Assembly (NCBI GenBank): GCA_016711095.1
Contig: JADJTP010000003.1
Coordinates: forward strand, 995,262 to 1,059,261
Direction: 5' to 3'
Source of the DNA: Actinomycetales bacterium
GTDB taxonomy: Bacteria > Actinomycetota > Actinomycetes > Actinomycetales > Dermatophilaceae
Length of the DNA: 64,000 nucleotides
Positions 35,258-43,537 of this stretch are shown piece by piece. How positions within the stretch are numbered: the first letter of the stretch is position 1; each line of letters begins with the position of its first letter. The translations under genes were made by a program, and so were the position numbers. A model generated the notes under the pieces. It was not told the origin of the DNA, did no database searches, and saw only the letters and a program-made list of their open reading frames with translations.

Positions 35258-36046
35258 ATGACCGGGGTTCCGCACGACGTATTCGCGCTGGCGCGATCGG
35301 CCCGCACGGTCACGGTCCTCACCGGAGCCGGAATGTCGGCGGAGTCGGGGGTGCCGACGTTTCGCGACGCCCAGACCGGTTTGTGGACGCAGGTCGCCCC
35401 GGAAGACCTGGCCACCCCCGAGGGGTGGGAGCGCGACAAGGCTTATGTCAACGCCTGGTTCCTCTGGCGGGTCCACCTCGTGAGAAGTGTCGAGCCGAAC
35501 GCCGGACACTATGCAATCGCTCGCTGGGCTGCCTTTCCGGATCGGGAGATTCGCATCGTCACGCAGAACATCGACGACTTGCACGAGCGTGCCGGGTCAC
35601 CGGTGTTGGCCCACGTCCACGGCAGTCTGTTCGAGTGGCGGTGCGATCGGTGCGAGCGCCCGGCACCGACGCCCGAACCTCCCTTCGCAACGACTGGGCC
35701 GATCGATCACATCGCTCCGGACCAATGCATACATTGTGCTTCCGGTGAGATCCGCCCGGGAGTGGTGTGGTTCAACGAGCCGCTGCCGCAGGACTCGTTC
35801 TTCAAAGCAGCCCTCGTATGCCGCGATGCCGACCTCGTCCTCGTCGTCGGCACCTCAGGGATCGTCCAGCCGGCGGCAACCCTGCCGCACCTGGCCATGG
35901 CAGCCGGCGTCCCCGTCATCGAGCTCGACCCGCGACCGACCGAATTCAGCCCTTATGCCACCCACGTCTGGCGCACGACCGCAGCGCTGGGCCTGCCGGC
36001 GCTCGTCGACGCCCTGGCCGATCAGGCGCGCGGCGGGATCGAGTAG
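35258..36046 (+). CDS. cobB: Sirtuin NAD-dependent protein deacylase
   Basis: 262 residues from ATG 35258; earlier in-frame starts are possible. Key motifs are VLTGAGMSAESGVPTFRDAQ (NAD binding), TQNIDDLHERAG with the QNID motif, catalytic His in LAHVHGSLFEW, and a zinc site CDRC ... CIHC. Sirtuins remove acyl groups from lysines using NAD+. The 3' end overlaps the convergent thioesterase gene by about 25 bases. Confidence 0.93.
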   Translation: MTGVPHDVFALARSARTVTVLTGAGMSAESGVPTFRDAQTGLWTQVAPEDLATPEGWERDKAYVNAWFLWRVHLVRSVEPNAGHYAIARWAAFPDREIRIVTQNIDDLHERAGSPVLAHVHGSLFEWRCDRCERPAPTPEPPFATTGPIDHIAPDQCIHCASGEIRPGVVWFNEPLPQDSFFKAALVCRDADLVLVVGTSGIVQPAATLPHLAMAAGVPVIELDPRPTEFSPYATHVWRTTAALGLPALVDALADQARGGIE

Positions 36047-36447
36047 GTGAGCGAGGCGTCGGCGACAAGCTCGTCGCTCCCTACGGCATGCAGCCGGACG
36101 TGGCCGACCGCGAGCCGCCGGCCGAGCTTGAGCAACTCGGCCTCCGCGAGCAGATCACCGGCCGGCGGCTTGCGCATGAAGTTCATGCCGACGCTCGTCG
36201 TTACCGCGAGGGCGACGGGGCCGATCTGCGCGAGGATGAGCAGGTAGACCGCGACATCAGCGAGGGCGAACATCGTCGGCCCCGAGATCGTCCCGCCGGG
36301 GCGCAGGGTGGCGGGGTTCTCGGGCAGGCGCACCGTGATTGTCCGAGCGTCGACCCGCTCGACGACAATCCCCAGCGGCCCGATCTCGGGGAACTCCCGA
36401 TCGAGGAAGGCCTGCAGGTCGGCTTCGGTCATCTCGGTCACCGGCAC
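36022..36447 (-). CDS. PaaI-family hotdog thioesterase
   Basis: 141 residues from GTG 36447 (ATG 36432 is an alternative). The hotdog-fold core shows PGGTISGPTMFALADVAVYL and the SVGMNFMRKPPAGDLLAEAE strand pair typical of PaaI-type acyl-CoA thioesterases. The physiological substrate is unknown. The last ~25 bases overlap the cobB end on the opposite strand, and the start is only 25 bases from the divergent PIG-L gene. Confidence 0.8.
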   Translation of the reverse strand: MPVTEMTEADLQAFLDREFPEIGPLGIVVERVDARTITVRLPENPATLRPGGTISGPTMFALADVAVYLLILAQIGPVALAVTTSVGMNFMRKPPAGDLLAEAELLKLGRRLAVGHVRLHAVGSDELVADASLTYSIPPRA

Positions 36448-36460
36448 ATGATTGCAGGGC

Positions 36461-36466
36461 TAGATT
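36461..36466 (+). promoter_or_regulatory. TANNNT box, probable leaderless promoter
   Basis: TAGATT is followed by six bases and then the ATG of the PIG-L gene (36473). There is no ribosome-binding site. This spacing fits a leaderless transcript. Confidence 0.55.
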
Positions 36467-36472
36467 GCCCGC

Positions 36473-37252
36473 ATGACCGACACCACCTCCGGTATGCCGC
36501 CGCGCCCGCCCCTCGAGCCGCTGGACGAATCGTTCGAGCGGGTCCTCGTCGTCGTGGCCCATCCCGACGACATCGAGTACGGGACAGCAGCGGCCGTCGA
36601 TCGCTGGACCAAGGCGGGCAAGACCGTCACCTATCTGCTGGCCACCCGCGGCGAGGCGGGCATCGACTCTATCGCCCCCGAGGAGGCCGGCGCCCTGCGC
36701 GCTCAGGAGGAGCGTGACGGTGCCGCCGAGGTCGGCGTCGACATCGTCGAGTTCCTCGACCACACCGACGGCGTCGTCGAGTATTCGATCGCCCTGCGCC
36801 GGGACATCGCCCGGGTCATCCGGGAGCGCCGCCCCGACGTACTCGTCACGGGTAGCCACGAGGAGGTGTTCGGCCGGGGGATGACCAACCAGGCCGACCA
36901 CCGCGCCGTCGGCCTCGCCGTCCTCGACGCGGCCCGCGACGCCGGCAACCGATGGATCTTCCGCGAGCTCACCGAGCAGGAGGGGTTGGAGCCGTGGGGT
37001 GGCGTGCACAGTGTCCTCATGGCGGGCTCGGCGCACCCCACGCACTATGTCGACGTCACCGGTCACCTGGAGCCCGCGATCGCCTCTCTCGAGGCGCACC
37101 ACTACTACAACACCAACCTGCCGGACGATTTCCCCAAGCCGCGTGAGCTGGTCACCTGGATCCTCACGATGGGCGCCGAGGGCGTCGCCACCAGCCCCGA
37201 CGCACCCGCCGGGATGGAGCACGCCGTCACCGTGCGCCGGTATGCCGTGTAG
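36473..37252 (+). CDS. PIG-L family deacetylase
   Basis: 259 residues. It shows the zinc motif AHPDDIEYGTA (HPDD) and a later NQADHRAVGLAVLDAARDAG with the third ligand His. The family includes MshB and LmbE-like N-deacetylases that remove acetyl groups from glucosamine-containing compounds, such as mycothiol precursors. The substrate here cannot be read from sequence. The start codon lacks a ribosome-binding site and follows a TANNNT box. Confidence 0.9.
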   Translation: MTDTTSGMPPRPPLEPLDESFERVLVVVAHPDDIEYGTAAAVDRWTKAGKTVTYLLATRGEAGIDSIAPEEAGALRAQEERDGAAEVGVDIVEFLDHTDGVVEYSIALRRDIARVIRERRPDVLVTGSHEEVFGRGMTNQADHRAVGLAVLDAARDAGNRWIFRELTEQEGLEPWGGVHSVLMAGSAHPTHYVDVTGHLEPAIASLEAHHYYNTNLPDDFPKPRELVTWILTMGAEGVATSPDAPAGMEHAVTVRRYAV

Positions 37253-37359
37253 CCGGTGTAGCCGAAGGCACTATCGGCGGGGCGCGCGCACGGCATACCT
37301 GCCTGGGGTCTAGATTTGAATCCCGGAACGAGACTCGTGACGGGAAGGAGCCCACCACC

Positions 37360-38790
37360 ATGGGCGCGTTCGGCTGGACACTCAAAGGCGACGGACACGG
37401 CTTGAAGCCGGGAGAGGTCGTCGCCCCCGACGAGCGACTCTCCTGGGGCAAGACCATCGGGCTCGGAGCCCAACACGTCGTCGCCATGTTCGGGGCGACG
37501 TTCGTCTTCCCTCTGCTCATGGGCCTCAACGCCCAGCTCGCGATCATGATGAGCGGTGTCGCGACGATCATCTTCCTGCTGATGGTCAGCGGGAAGGTCC
37601 CGTCCTATCTGGGCACTTCGGCGTCCTTCGTCGGCGTCGCCGCGGCGATCCGGGCCCAGCCCGGAGCCGACTCGCGAACCGTCACCGGCGCCATCCTCAT
37701 CGGCGGCGTCGTGCTCGCGCTCGTCGGCTGGCTCGTCCACGTCGCGGGGTCGGGGATCATCCACAGGGTCCTGCCCCCCGTCGTCACCGGCGCGGTGGTC
37801 ATGCTCATCGGCTTCAACCTCGCTCCGGTTGTCGCCAATGTCTACTGGCCGCAGGACCAGTGGATCGCGCTCATCGTCATGGTGTTCGCCATCATCTGCG
37901 CTGTCGCGCTCAAGGGCTTCCTCGGACGCATCTCGATCTTCCTCAGCCTCGTCTTCGGCTTCGTCCTGTCGTGGCTGTTCGACCGCGGCTTCGGGCAGAT
38001 CACGTCCTTCGATGCCGGCGCCGGCACGGTGACGACCCACTGGCGGGTCAACCTTGACGGGGTCGCGGGCGCGTCGTGGCTGGGCTTCCCGCCGGCCACG
38101 ACGATAGGCGCGGACGGCAAGGAACTCGTCGGCATCCACGCGCCGACCTTCTCGCTCGCCGCCGTGCTTGTCGTCATCCCCGCGATCATCGCCCTCATCG
38201 CCGAGAACACCGGTCACGTCAAGGCGGTGGCCGAGATGACCGGCGCTGATCTGGACCACGTCATGGGCCGGGCCATCGCAGCCGACGGGGTCGCGACGAC
38301 GGTCGCCAGCGCAGTCGGCGGCTCCCCGACGACCACGTATGCCGAGAACATCGGTGTCATGGCCGCGACCCGGATCTATTCGACCGCCGCCTACTACGTC
38401 GCCGCCCTCATCGCGATCCTCTTCGGGTTGTCACCGAAGTTCGGTGCCCTGGTCGCAGCCACCCCCGGTGGTGTGCTCGGCGGCATCACCGTCGTGCTCT
38501 ACGGGATGATCGGCCTGCTCGGTGCGAAGATCTGGAAAGAGAACAACGTCGACTTCGCCAACCCGATCAACCTCGTCCCGGTTGCCGCGGGGATCATCCT
38601 GGGCATCGGCAACACCGCGCTGAAGATCACCCCGACCTTCGAGCTGGCCGGCATCGCCCTTGGCACGATCGTGACGATCGCGGCATACCACCTGGCTCGT
38701 GCCTTCGCTCATGCCGAGCTGCGGGCCGCTCACGACAACAGTGGTGGCGCGATGATCACGGTCGGCCACGAAGGCATCGACAGGGTCTGA
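37360..38790 (+). CDS. Uracil-xanthine (NCS2) permease
   Basis: 476 residues, about 12-14 membrane helices. NCS2 features include QHVVAMFGATFVFPLLMG in the first helix and the ENTGHVKAVAEMTG / GGSPTTTYAENIGVMAATRI region carrying substrate-binding residues. It resembles the UraA branch of NCS2 proton symporters, which take up uracil. The ATG at 37360 has GGGAAGGAGC upstream. It stands alone; the following gene is a potassium channel. Confidence 0.9.
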   Translation: MGAFGWTLKGDGHGLKPGEVVAPDERLSWGKTIGLGAQHVVAMFGATFVFPLLMGLNAQLAIMMSGVATIIFLLMVSGKVPSYLGTSASFVGVAAAIRAQPGADSRTVTGAILIGGVVLALVGWLVHVAGSGIIHRVLPPVVTGAVVMLIGFNLAPVVANVYWPQDQWIALIVMVFAIICAVALKGFLGRISIFLSLVFGFVLSWLFDRGFGQITSFDAGAGTVTTHWRVNLDGVAGASWLGFPPATTIGADGKELVGIHAPTFSLAAVLVVIPAIIALIAENTGHVKAVAEMTGADLDHVMGRAIAADGVATTVASAVGGSPTTTYAENIGVMAATRIYSTAAYYVAALIAILFGLSPKFGALVAATPGGVLGGITVVLYGMIGLLGAKIWKENNVDFANPINLVPVAAGIILGIGNTALKITPTFELAGIALGTIVTIAAYHLARAFAHAELRAAHDNSGGAMITVGHEGIDRV

Positions 38791-38851
38791 GGCGCGCCGC
38801 GCTGCTCACCAGACCCGACGGTCCGCAGCGCCTGCGAGCGTCGACTTATGG

Positions 38852-38894
38852 GTGTCTGCATCCATTGACAACTGCGTGTCTGCACCCCTTGACA
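38852..38894. repeat. Two 19-bp direct repeats upstream of trkH
   Basis: GTGTCTGCATCCATTGACA (38852-38870) and GTGTCTGCACCCCTTGACA (38876-38894) differ at two positions and start 24 bases apart. They end 28 bases before the probable -10 box of the potassium transporter gene and could be regulator sites; each ends in TTGACA. Confidence 0.7.
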
Positions 38895-38922
38895 GACGGG
38901 CAGAGCCCGCGTGGGCGCCCAC

Positions 38923-38928
38923 TACAGT
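38923..38928 (+). promoter_or_regulatory. TANNNT box, probable leaderless promoter
   Basis: TACAGT followed by six bases and then GTG 38935, which starts the TrkH/KtrB gene. No ribosome-binding site is seen. Confidence 0.5.
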
Positions 38929-38934
38929 TGGCGC

Positions 38935-40269
38935 GTGCTCAAGGCACTCCAGCACCCCGGCCGGCTGATTCCCGTGCTGTTCGCGGTCCTGCTCACCATC
39001 GGGACCGTGCTCCTGTGCCTGCCCATCTCTCGGATGAACCCCGAGGAGCCGGCCAACGTGCTTGCCGCGGCATTCACCGCGGTGTCGGCGGCCTGCATCA
39101 CCGGCCTGTCGGTTGTCGACACCGCGACCTATTGGACGCCGTTCGGCCAGGGTGTCATCCTCGCGCTCATCCAGGTCGGCGGCTTCGGCATCATGACCCT
39201 GGCGACTCTCGTGGCCATCCTCATCACCGGCCGGCTCGGGCTCGCCCAGTCGCTGATGGCCAAGTCGGAGTCGCACGCGGTCACCCTGGGCGACCTTCGG
39301 GGCATCATTCTCACCGTCGGCGCCACGATGGTCGCCATCGAGATCCTCATCGCCGGACTGCTCACGGCACGGTTCTACGCGGCCTACGACACGTCCTTGT
39401 GGACCGCCTTGTGGCACGGGACCTTCCACGCGGTGTCGGCCTTCAACAACGCCGGTTTCTCCCTGTTCAGTGACAACCTCATGTCCTTCGCCGGCGACCC
39501 GTGGGTGCTCGGGCCGATCTGCTTCGCGATCATTGCCGGTGGAGTCGGGTTCCCCGTGTTCTACGAGTTGCGGCACAGGTGGCGGACTCCGCGCACCTGG
39601 TCGGTCCACGCGAGGGTGACGATCCTCGGCTACTTCGGCCTGCTCATCGCCGGCTCGGTGTTCTTCGGCGTATCGGAGTGGTCCAATCCAGGAACTCTCG
39701 GGTCGATGAGCCTCTGGGACCGGGTGATGAACTCGATCGTCGGCGGAATCATGCCCCGCACCGCCGGCTTCAACTCCATCGACTACGGCCAGGCGACCGA
39801 GGAGACGTGGGCCTTCGACGCCACCATGATGTTCATCGGTGGTGGCAGCGCGGGCACCTCCGGCGGAATCAAGGTCGGCACCTTCGTCATTCTTGCCTTC
39901 GTGCTGTGGGCCGAGATCCGGGGGGAGCCCGACGTGGTCATCGGGCAACGCTGCGTCCCGTATGCCGTGCAGCGCGAAGCCATCACCGTGGCCCTCATGG
40001 CGGTCGGGGTCGTCGCGCTCGGCACGCTCGGGCTGCTCACCGTGACCGACCACAGCCTGGCGAAAGTCCTGTTCGAGGCCGCCTCGGCCTTCGGCACGAC
40101 CGGGTTGTCCACGGGGATCACCGGCACCCTGCCGGGCATCGGCCAGATCATCCTCATGGCGCTCATGTACATCGGCCGCATCGGTACCATCTCCGTGGCC
40201 TCGGCCCTGGCCCTCAATACTCGGCACCGGCACTACCGACTACCTGAGGAGCGACCCATCATTGGTTAA
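38935..40269 (+). CDS. TrkH/KtrB potassium transporter, membrane subunit
   Basis: 444 residues from GTG 38935 (GTG 38911 is possible). Four selectivity-filter loops are visible: AACITGLSVVD, SAFNNAGFSLF, MPRTAGFNSID and ASAFGTTGLSTG, one per M1-P-M2 repeat, the defining feature of K+ channels of the Trk/Ktr/HKT superfamily. The next gene, for the TrkA/KtrA subunit, overlaps its 3' end, confirming an operon. Confidence 0.93.
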   Translation: MLKALQHPGRLIPVLFAVLLTIGTVLLCLPISRMNPEEPANVLAAAFTAVSAACITGLSVVDTATYWTPFGQGVILALIQVGGFGIMTLATLVAILITGRLGLAQSLMAKSESHAVTLGDLRGIILTVGATMVAIEILIAGLLTARFYAAYDTSLWTALWHGTFHAVSAFNNAGFSLFSDNLMSFAGDPWVLGPICFAIIAGGVGFPVFYELRHRWRTPRTWSVHARVTILGYFGLLIAGSVFFGVSEWSNPGTLGSMSLWDRVMNSIVGGIMPRTAGFNSIDYGQATEETWAFDATMMFIGGGSAGTSGGIKVGTFVILAFVLWAEIRGEPDVVIGQRCVPYAVQREAITVALMAVGVVALGTLGLLTVTDHSLAKVLFEAASAFGTTGLSTGITGTLPGIGQIILMALMYIGRIGTISVASALALNTRHRHYRLPEERPIIG

Positions 40270-40963
40270 CAACCCGTTCCGCCGCGATGACGCCAACCCA
40301 CCCGTGCTGATCATCGGGCTGGGTCGGTTCGGCTTCTCCGTGGCCCGATCCCTCGTGGCAATGGGACAAGAAGTGCTGGCCATCGACAACGACCCGGTCA
40401 AGGTGCAGCGGTATGCCGACGAGCTCACTCACGTCGTCGAAGCCGATAGCACCGACCGTGACGCCCTGGAACAGCTGGGCGTGGGCACCTTCGACAAGGC
40501 CGTGATCGGGATCTCTGACAATGTCGAGGCGAGCGTGCTGACGGCGATGGCTCTGGTGGATTATCGCGTCACCGACGTGTGGGCCAAGGCGAGCACCAAG
40601 ACCCAGGGCCGCATCCTCGAACGCCTAGGCATCCACCACGTCGTCTACCCCGAGCGGGCCATGGGCGAGCAGGTGGCCCACATGATCGTCGGTGGGATGA
40701 CCCAATACCTCGAGTTCGACGACGATTTCGCGATCGCTCGAGCGATGGCCCCGAGCGAGCAATGGAACCGGTCGTTCGCCGAGACGGGGTTGCGGGTGAA
40801 GTACGGCGTGACGATCGTCGGGGTCAAGCGGATCGGCGAGGACTTCGTCTACGCCCGGCCCGAGACCATCGTGAAACCCCAGGACGAGCTCGTTGTCTCA
40901 GGCCCTACAAGGAACGTCGAGCGCTTCTGTGCGCTGAGTAAGCCCAAGCCGGCCCACGGCTAA
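40262..40963 (+). CDS. TrkA/KtrA potassium uptake regulator
   Basis: 233 residues from TTG 40262, backed by GAGGAG 12 bases upstream and overlapping the channel gene's stop by eight bases. The N-terminal Rossmann domain shows VLIIGLGRFGFSVARSL and the acidic residue in VLAIDNDPV, as in NAD(H)/ATP-binding RCK domains. The C-terminal TrkA_C domain follows from ~150. It gates the membrane subunit in response to nucleotide binding. Confidence 0.92.
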   Translation: MVNNPFRRDDANPPVLIIGLGRFGFSVARSLVAMGQEVLAIDNDPVKVQRYADELTHVVEADSTDRDALEQLGVGTFDKAVIGISDNVEASVLTAMALVDYRVTDVWAKASTKTQGRILERLGIHHVVYPERAMGEQVAHMIVGGMTQYLEFDDDFAIARAMAPSEQWNRSFAETGLRVKYGVTIVGVKRIGEDFVYARPETIVKPQDELVVSGPTRNVERFCALSKPKPAHG

Positions 40964-40980
40964 CACTGACCCGGCCGGAC

Positions 40981-41030
40981 CCGTTCAGACCCGTCCAGAC
41001 GCGTCCAAAACTTTCCAGACTCGTCCAAAC
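40981..41030. repeat. Five degenerate 10-bp phased repeats
   Basis: Successive decamers CCGTTCAGAC, CCGTCCAGAC, GCGTCCAAAA, CTTTCCAGAC and TCGTCCAAAC follow one another in exact 10-bp register, one helical turn each, about 115 bases before the next start codon. Possibly an array of protein-binding sites. Confidence 0.65.
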
Positions 41031-41133
41031 CGCATCTCAGGGCGTGTCCGGGCGCTTAACTGTGACCTGGGTCGCGTAAGCGAGCTCATACGGAAACCGG
41101 GACACTTATCCGCTCAGGCGTTCACTCGGGAGT

Positions 41134-41139
41134 TACCCT
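41134..41139 (+). promoter_or_regulatory. TANNNT box, probable leaderless promoter
   Basis: TACCCT with a six-base spacer to GTG 41146, the same arrangement as at 36461 and 38923. Confidence 0.5.
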
Positions 41140-41145
41140 GAGAAT

Positions 41146-41616
41146 GTGAAATCAATGGTCCTGGACGAGCCCCGGGGCGTCACCATGCTCAGCCCGGTCA
41201 GTGTGCTGACCGAGCAGGAGTGCTGGGTGCTGCTTCGACGCTTGGAGCTTGGTCGCCTCGCCTACCACCACTCCGACGCAGTGCAGCTCGCCCCGGTGAA
41301 CTATGCCGTCGCGGGAGATCACATCATCTTTCGCACCGGCGAGGGAGCCAAGCTCAGTGGACTGCTCCACGACGCCGATGTCGCCTTCGAAGTGGACACG
41401 ACAACCGACGACGAGGCGCTGAGCGTCATTTGCCGTGGGGTGGCCGTCGAACTCTGCGGTGAGCAAGCCCTGATGACCGACCAGCTTCGGCTGAGACCGT
41501 GGGTCGCCACCCACAAGAGCCACGTCATCGCGATCCGGGTCACCTCGATCTCCGGTCGGCGCTTCCAGCTCACCAAGCCGTGGTCGCACATGACGCCCAA
41601 CCCGACCCAGGGCTGA
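41146..41616 (+). CDS. Pyridoxamine-5'-phosphate oxidase-like (split-barrel) protein
   Basis: 156 residues from GTG 41146, which has no ribosome-binding site. The split-barrel flavin-binding fold is suggested by LGRLAYHHSDAVQLAPVNY, HIIFRTGEGAKLSGLLHDAD and VAFEVDTTTDDEALS. Such proteins bind FMN, F420 or heme; sequence alone cannot tell which. The ending RFQLTKPWSHM is typical of the actinobacterial subgroup. A strong hairpin lies between this gene and the convergent Ala-rich gene. Confidence 0.83.
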   Translation: MKSMVLDEPRGVTMLSPVSVLTEQECWVLLRRLELGRLAYHHSDAVQLAPVNYAVAGDHIIFRTGEGAKLSGLLHDADVAFEVDTTTDDEALSVICRGVAVELCGEQALMTDQLRLRPWVATHKSHVIAIRVTSISGRRFQLTKPWSHMTPNPTQG

Positions 41617-41664
41617 CCGCGCCGAACCCGATGGGCTGACCGGGCCGAACCCGATGGGCTGACC

Positions 41665-41693
41665 GGGCCGATCGGCATCGCGCCGATCGGCCC
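41665..41693. terminator. Perfect 12-bp hairpin between convergent genes
   Basis: GGGCCGATCGGC (41665-41676) and GCCGATCGGCCC (41682-41693) with a five-base loop. Just before it the unit GAACCCGATGGGCTGACCGG is present about twice. Confidence 0.75.
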
Positions 41694-41704
41694 GATCAAC
41701 GCAC

Positions 41705-42802
41705 TCAGGCGTCCTTCACGTCCTCGTTGGCCCCCTCGGGAGCCGGGTCCGCACCATCCTTCGCATCGGCGGCAAGGTCCTCGGCGTCCAGGTCCTCGGC
41801 GGCGTCCTCTGCGTCCGCGATCAGGTCCTTGGCGTCGGCACCAGCGTCCGCACCAGCGTCCTTCGCATCGGCGATCACGGCTGCGGCGGCGTCCTTCTGC
41901 TCATCGACCACGGCTTCGACGTCATCCTTGGCAGCGGCTGCAGCTGATGCAGCCGCTCCGGCCTTCTCCGTGACCAGGTCCGATACCTCAGAGCGTGCCG
42001 ACGTCGGCGGCAGGTAGGTCGACTCGCTCACCGGCGCGGCCCACGGATCGTCCTTGGGGCGGCGGGACCAGATGGCCGCGGCGACGGCCGCAACGGCTGC
42101 GCCAAGCCCGAAGAAGAGCAGAACGCCGCCCTTGCGCTTGCGCTTGGGCGGAGCCGACGCTGCGGCGAGCGCCGCAGGTGCGGCCTCGGCGATCTCGCGC
42201 TTGGCCGACCCGGCGGCAGCCGCGACGGCAGCAATGGCAGCCGAGACCTTCGGCAGCACGTCCTCGACGAGGATGTCCCGGGCGGAGTCAACCCGAGGCC
42301 CGAGTTCGTCGACGGCCTTCTGCAGCAACGGCGCCGCGGCGTCGACACCCCGCTCGACCCGTGGGGCAGCCCACTCCTTGCCCGCCTCGACGTAGGGCGT
42401 GGCGCGCTCGCGCCCGTGCTCAACAGCCTCGCTGGCGCGCTCCGCCAGGGGAGCTGCGGCCTCGCGGGCACGCTCGGCCAGAGGCGCCGCGGCCTCACGA
42501 GCGCGCTCGGCCGTCTCCCGAGCCACCTCGGCGGCCTCGCGGGCGCGCTCGACGGCTTCGCGAGCAGCCGGTGCGGCGTGAGCACGAGCTGCGGCCGCCT
42601 TCTCACGGGCGACCGGTCCATAGGTGCGGGCAGCGTCCGTCGCGGCCGTCGCAGCCGCGCTGGCCATCCGCCCGGCGACCGGTCCATAGGTCTGGGCCGT
42701 CGCGCGGCTCTTGGATACGGCCGGTGCGATCGTCGCCCGCATCGTGGCGAGGCGCCCGAACGCGGACGTGTCTGGGGCTGGGGTCTTTCGCTTCCGGAAC
42801 AC
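41705..42802 (-). CDS. Alanine-rich coiled-coil protein with one membrane helix
   Basis: 365 residues from ATG 42802. From ~55 to ~160 a near-11-residue repeat occurs (AREAAAPLAER, AREAAEVARET), rich in Ala/Glu/Arg, as in apolipoprotein-like amphipathic helices. A basic patch KRKRKGG precedes a hydrophobic segment (~225-245, LLFFGLGAAVAAVAAAIW), and the C-terminus is Asp/Ala-rich and repetitive (KDAGADAGADAKDL). It resembles DUF5324-type proteins of actinobacteria, but I could not confirm that. Localisation at the membrane with a long helical domain is the safe reading. Confidence 0.7.
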   Translation of the reverse strand: MFRKRKTPAPDTSAFGRLATMRATIAPAVSKSRATAQTYGPVAGRMASAAATAATDAARTYGPVAREKAAAARAHAAPAAREAVERAREAAEVARETAERAREAAAPLAERAREAAAPLAERASEAVEHGRERATPYVEAGKEWAAPRVERGVDAAAPLLQKAVDELGPRVDSARDILVEDVLPKVSAAIAAVAAAAGSAKREIAEAAPAALAAASAPPKRKRKGGVLLFFGLGAAVAAVAAAIWSRRPKDDPWAAPVSESTYLPPTSARSEVSDLVTEKAGAAASAAAAAKDDVEAVVDEQKDAAAAVIADAKDAGADAGADAKDLIADAEDAAEDLDAEDLAADAKDGADPAPEGANEDVKDA

Positions 42803-42947
42803 CGATCTCCTCCTAGGTCGCCATGAGCCTGACGGGCCGGACGCGAGTGACGCGTCCGGAGGTCAGGTGGCCTGGTCTCATCCTGCCCTGTTTCGGGGCA
42901 GCTCACACGCGTACGGGGCTCGCGGTCCACATGGGAGGATGTCCGCC

Positions 42948-43469
42948 ATGAAGGCAACGCTGCACACCAACCACGGCGATATCGTCGTCACCCTCTTCCC
43001 CAACGAGGCCCCCAAGACGGTGGCCAACTTCGTGGGTCTCGCGACTGGCGACAAGGAGTACCGAGACGACGCCAAACGGACCAACCCGACCAAGTTCTAC
43101 GACGGGCTGATCTTCCACCGCATCATCGCCGGCTTCATGATCCAGGGCGGGTGCCCGCTCGGGCGGGGAATGGGTGGGCCGGGCTTCTCCTTCGACGACG
43201 AACCGCACCCCGACAAGACCTTCGACCGGCCCTACCTGCTCGCCATGGCCAACGCAGGCAAGCGGATGGGCAAGGGCACCAACGGCTCGCAGTTCTTCAT
43301 CACCACGTCAACGCCGGGCTATCTCAACTTCAAGCACACGATCTTCGGGGAGGTCGTCGACGGCCCGAGCCGAGAGGTTGTCGACACGATCAGCACCGTG
43401 CCGACCGACCGCAACGACAAGCCGCTCAAGGATGTCGTCATCGAGTCGGTGACCGTAGAGGCCGACTGA
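42948..43469 (+). CDS. ppiA: Peptidyl-prolyl cis-trans isomerase (cyclophilin)
   Basis: 173 residues from ATG 42948 (GGGAGG upstream; ATG 42939 is too close to it). Motifs are FHRIIAGFMIQGGCPLG and NGSQFFIT, the active-site core of cyclophilins, with HTIFGEVVDG toward the end. It has no signal peptide, so a cytoplasmic enzyme catalysing proline isomerisation in folding. A cyclophilin next to a rhomboid protease and crgA is common near actinobacterial origins. Confidence 0.96.
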   Translation: MKATLHTNHGDIVVTLFPNEAPKTVANFVGLATGDKEYRDDAKRTNPTKFYDGLIFHRIIAGFMIQGGCPLGRGMGGPGFSFDDEPHPDKTFDRPYLLAMANAGKRMGKGTNGSQFFITTSTPGYLNFKHTIFGEVVDGPSREVVDTISTVPTDRNDKPLKDVVIESVTVEAD

Positions 43470-43537
43470 CCGTCCGCGAGGCTTGAGCGACTAGGCGCCC
43501 ACGTGAGGATCCAGCGGACGGTGAGCGGGCGGCACAC

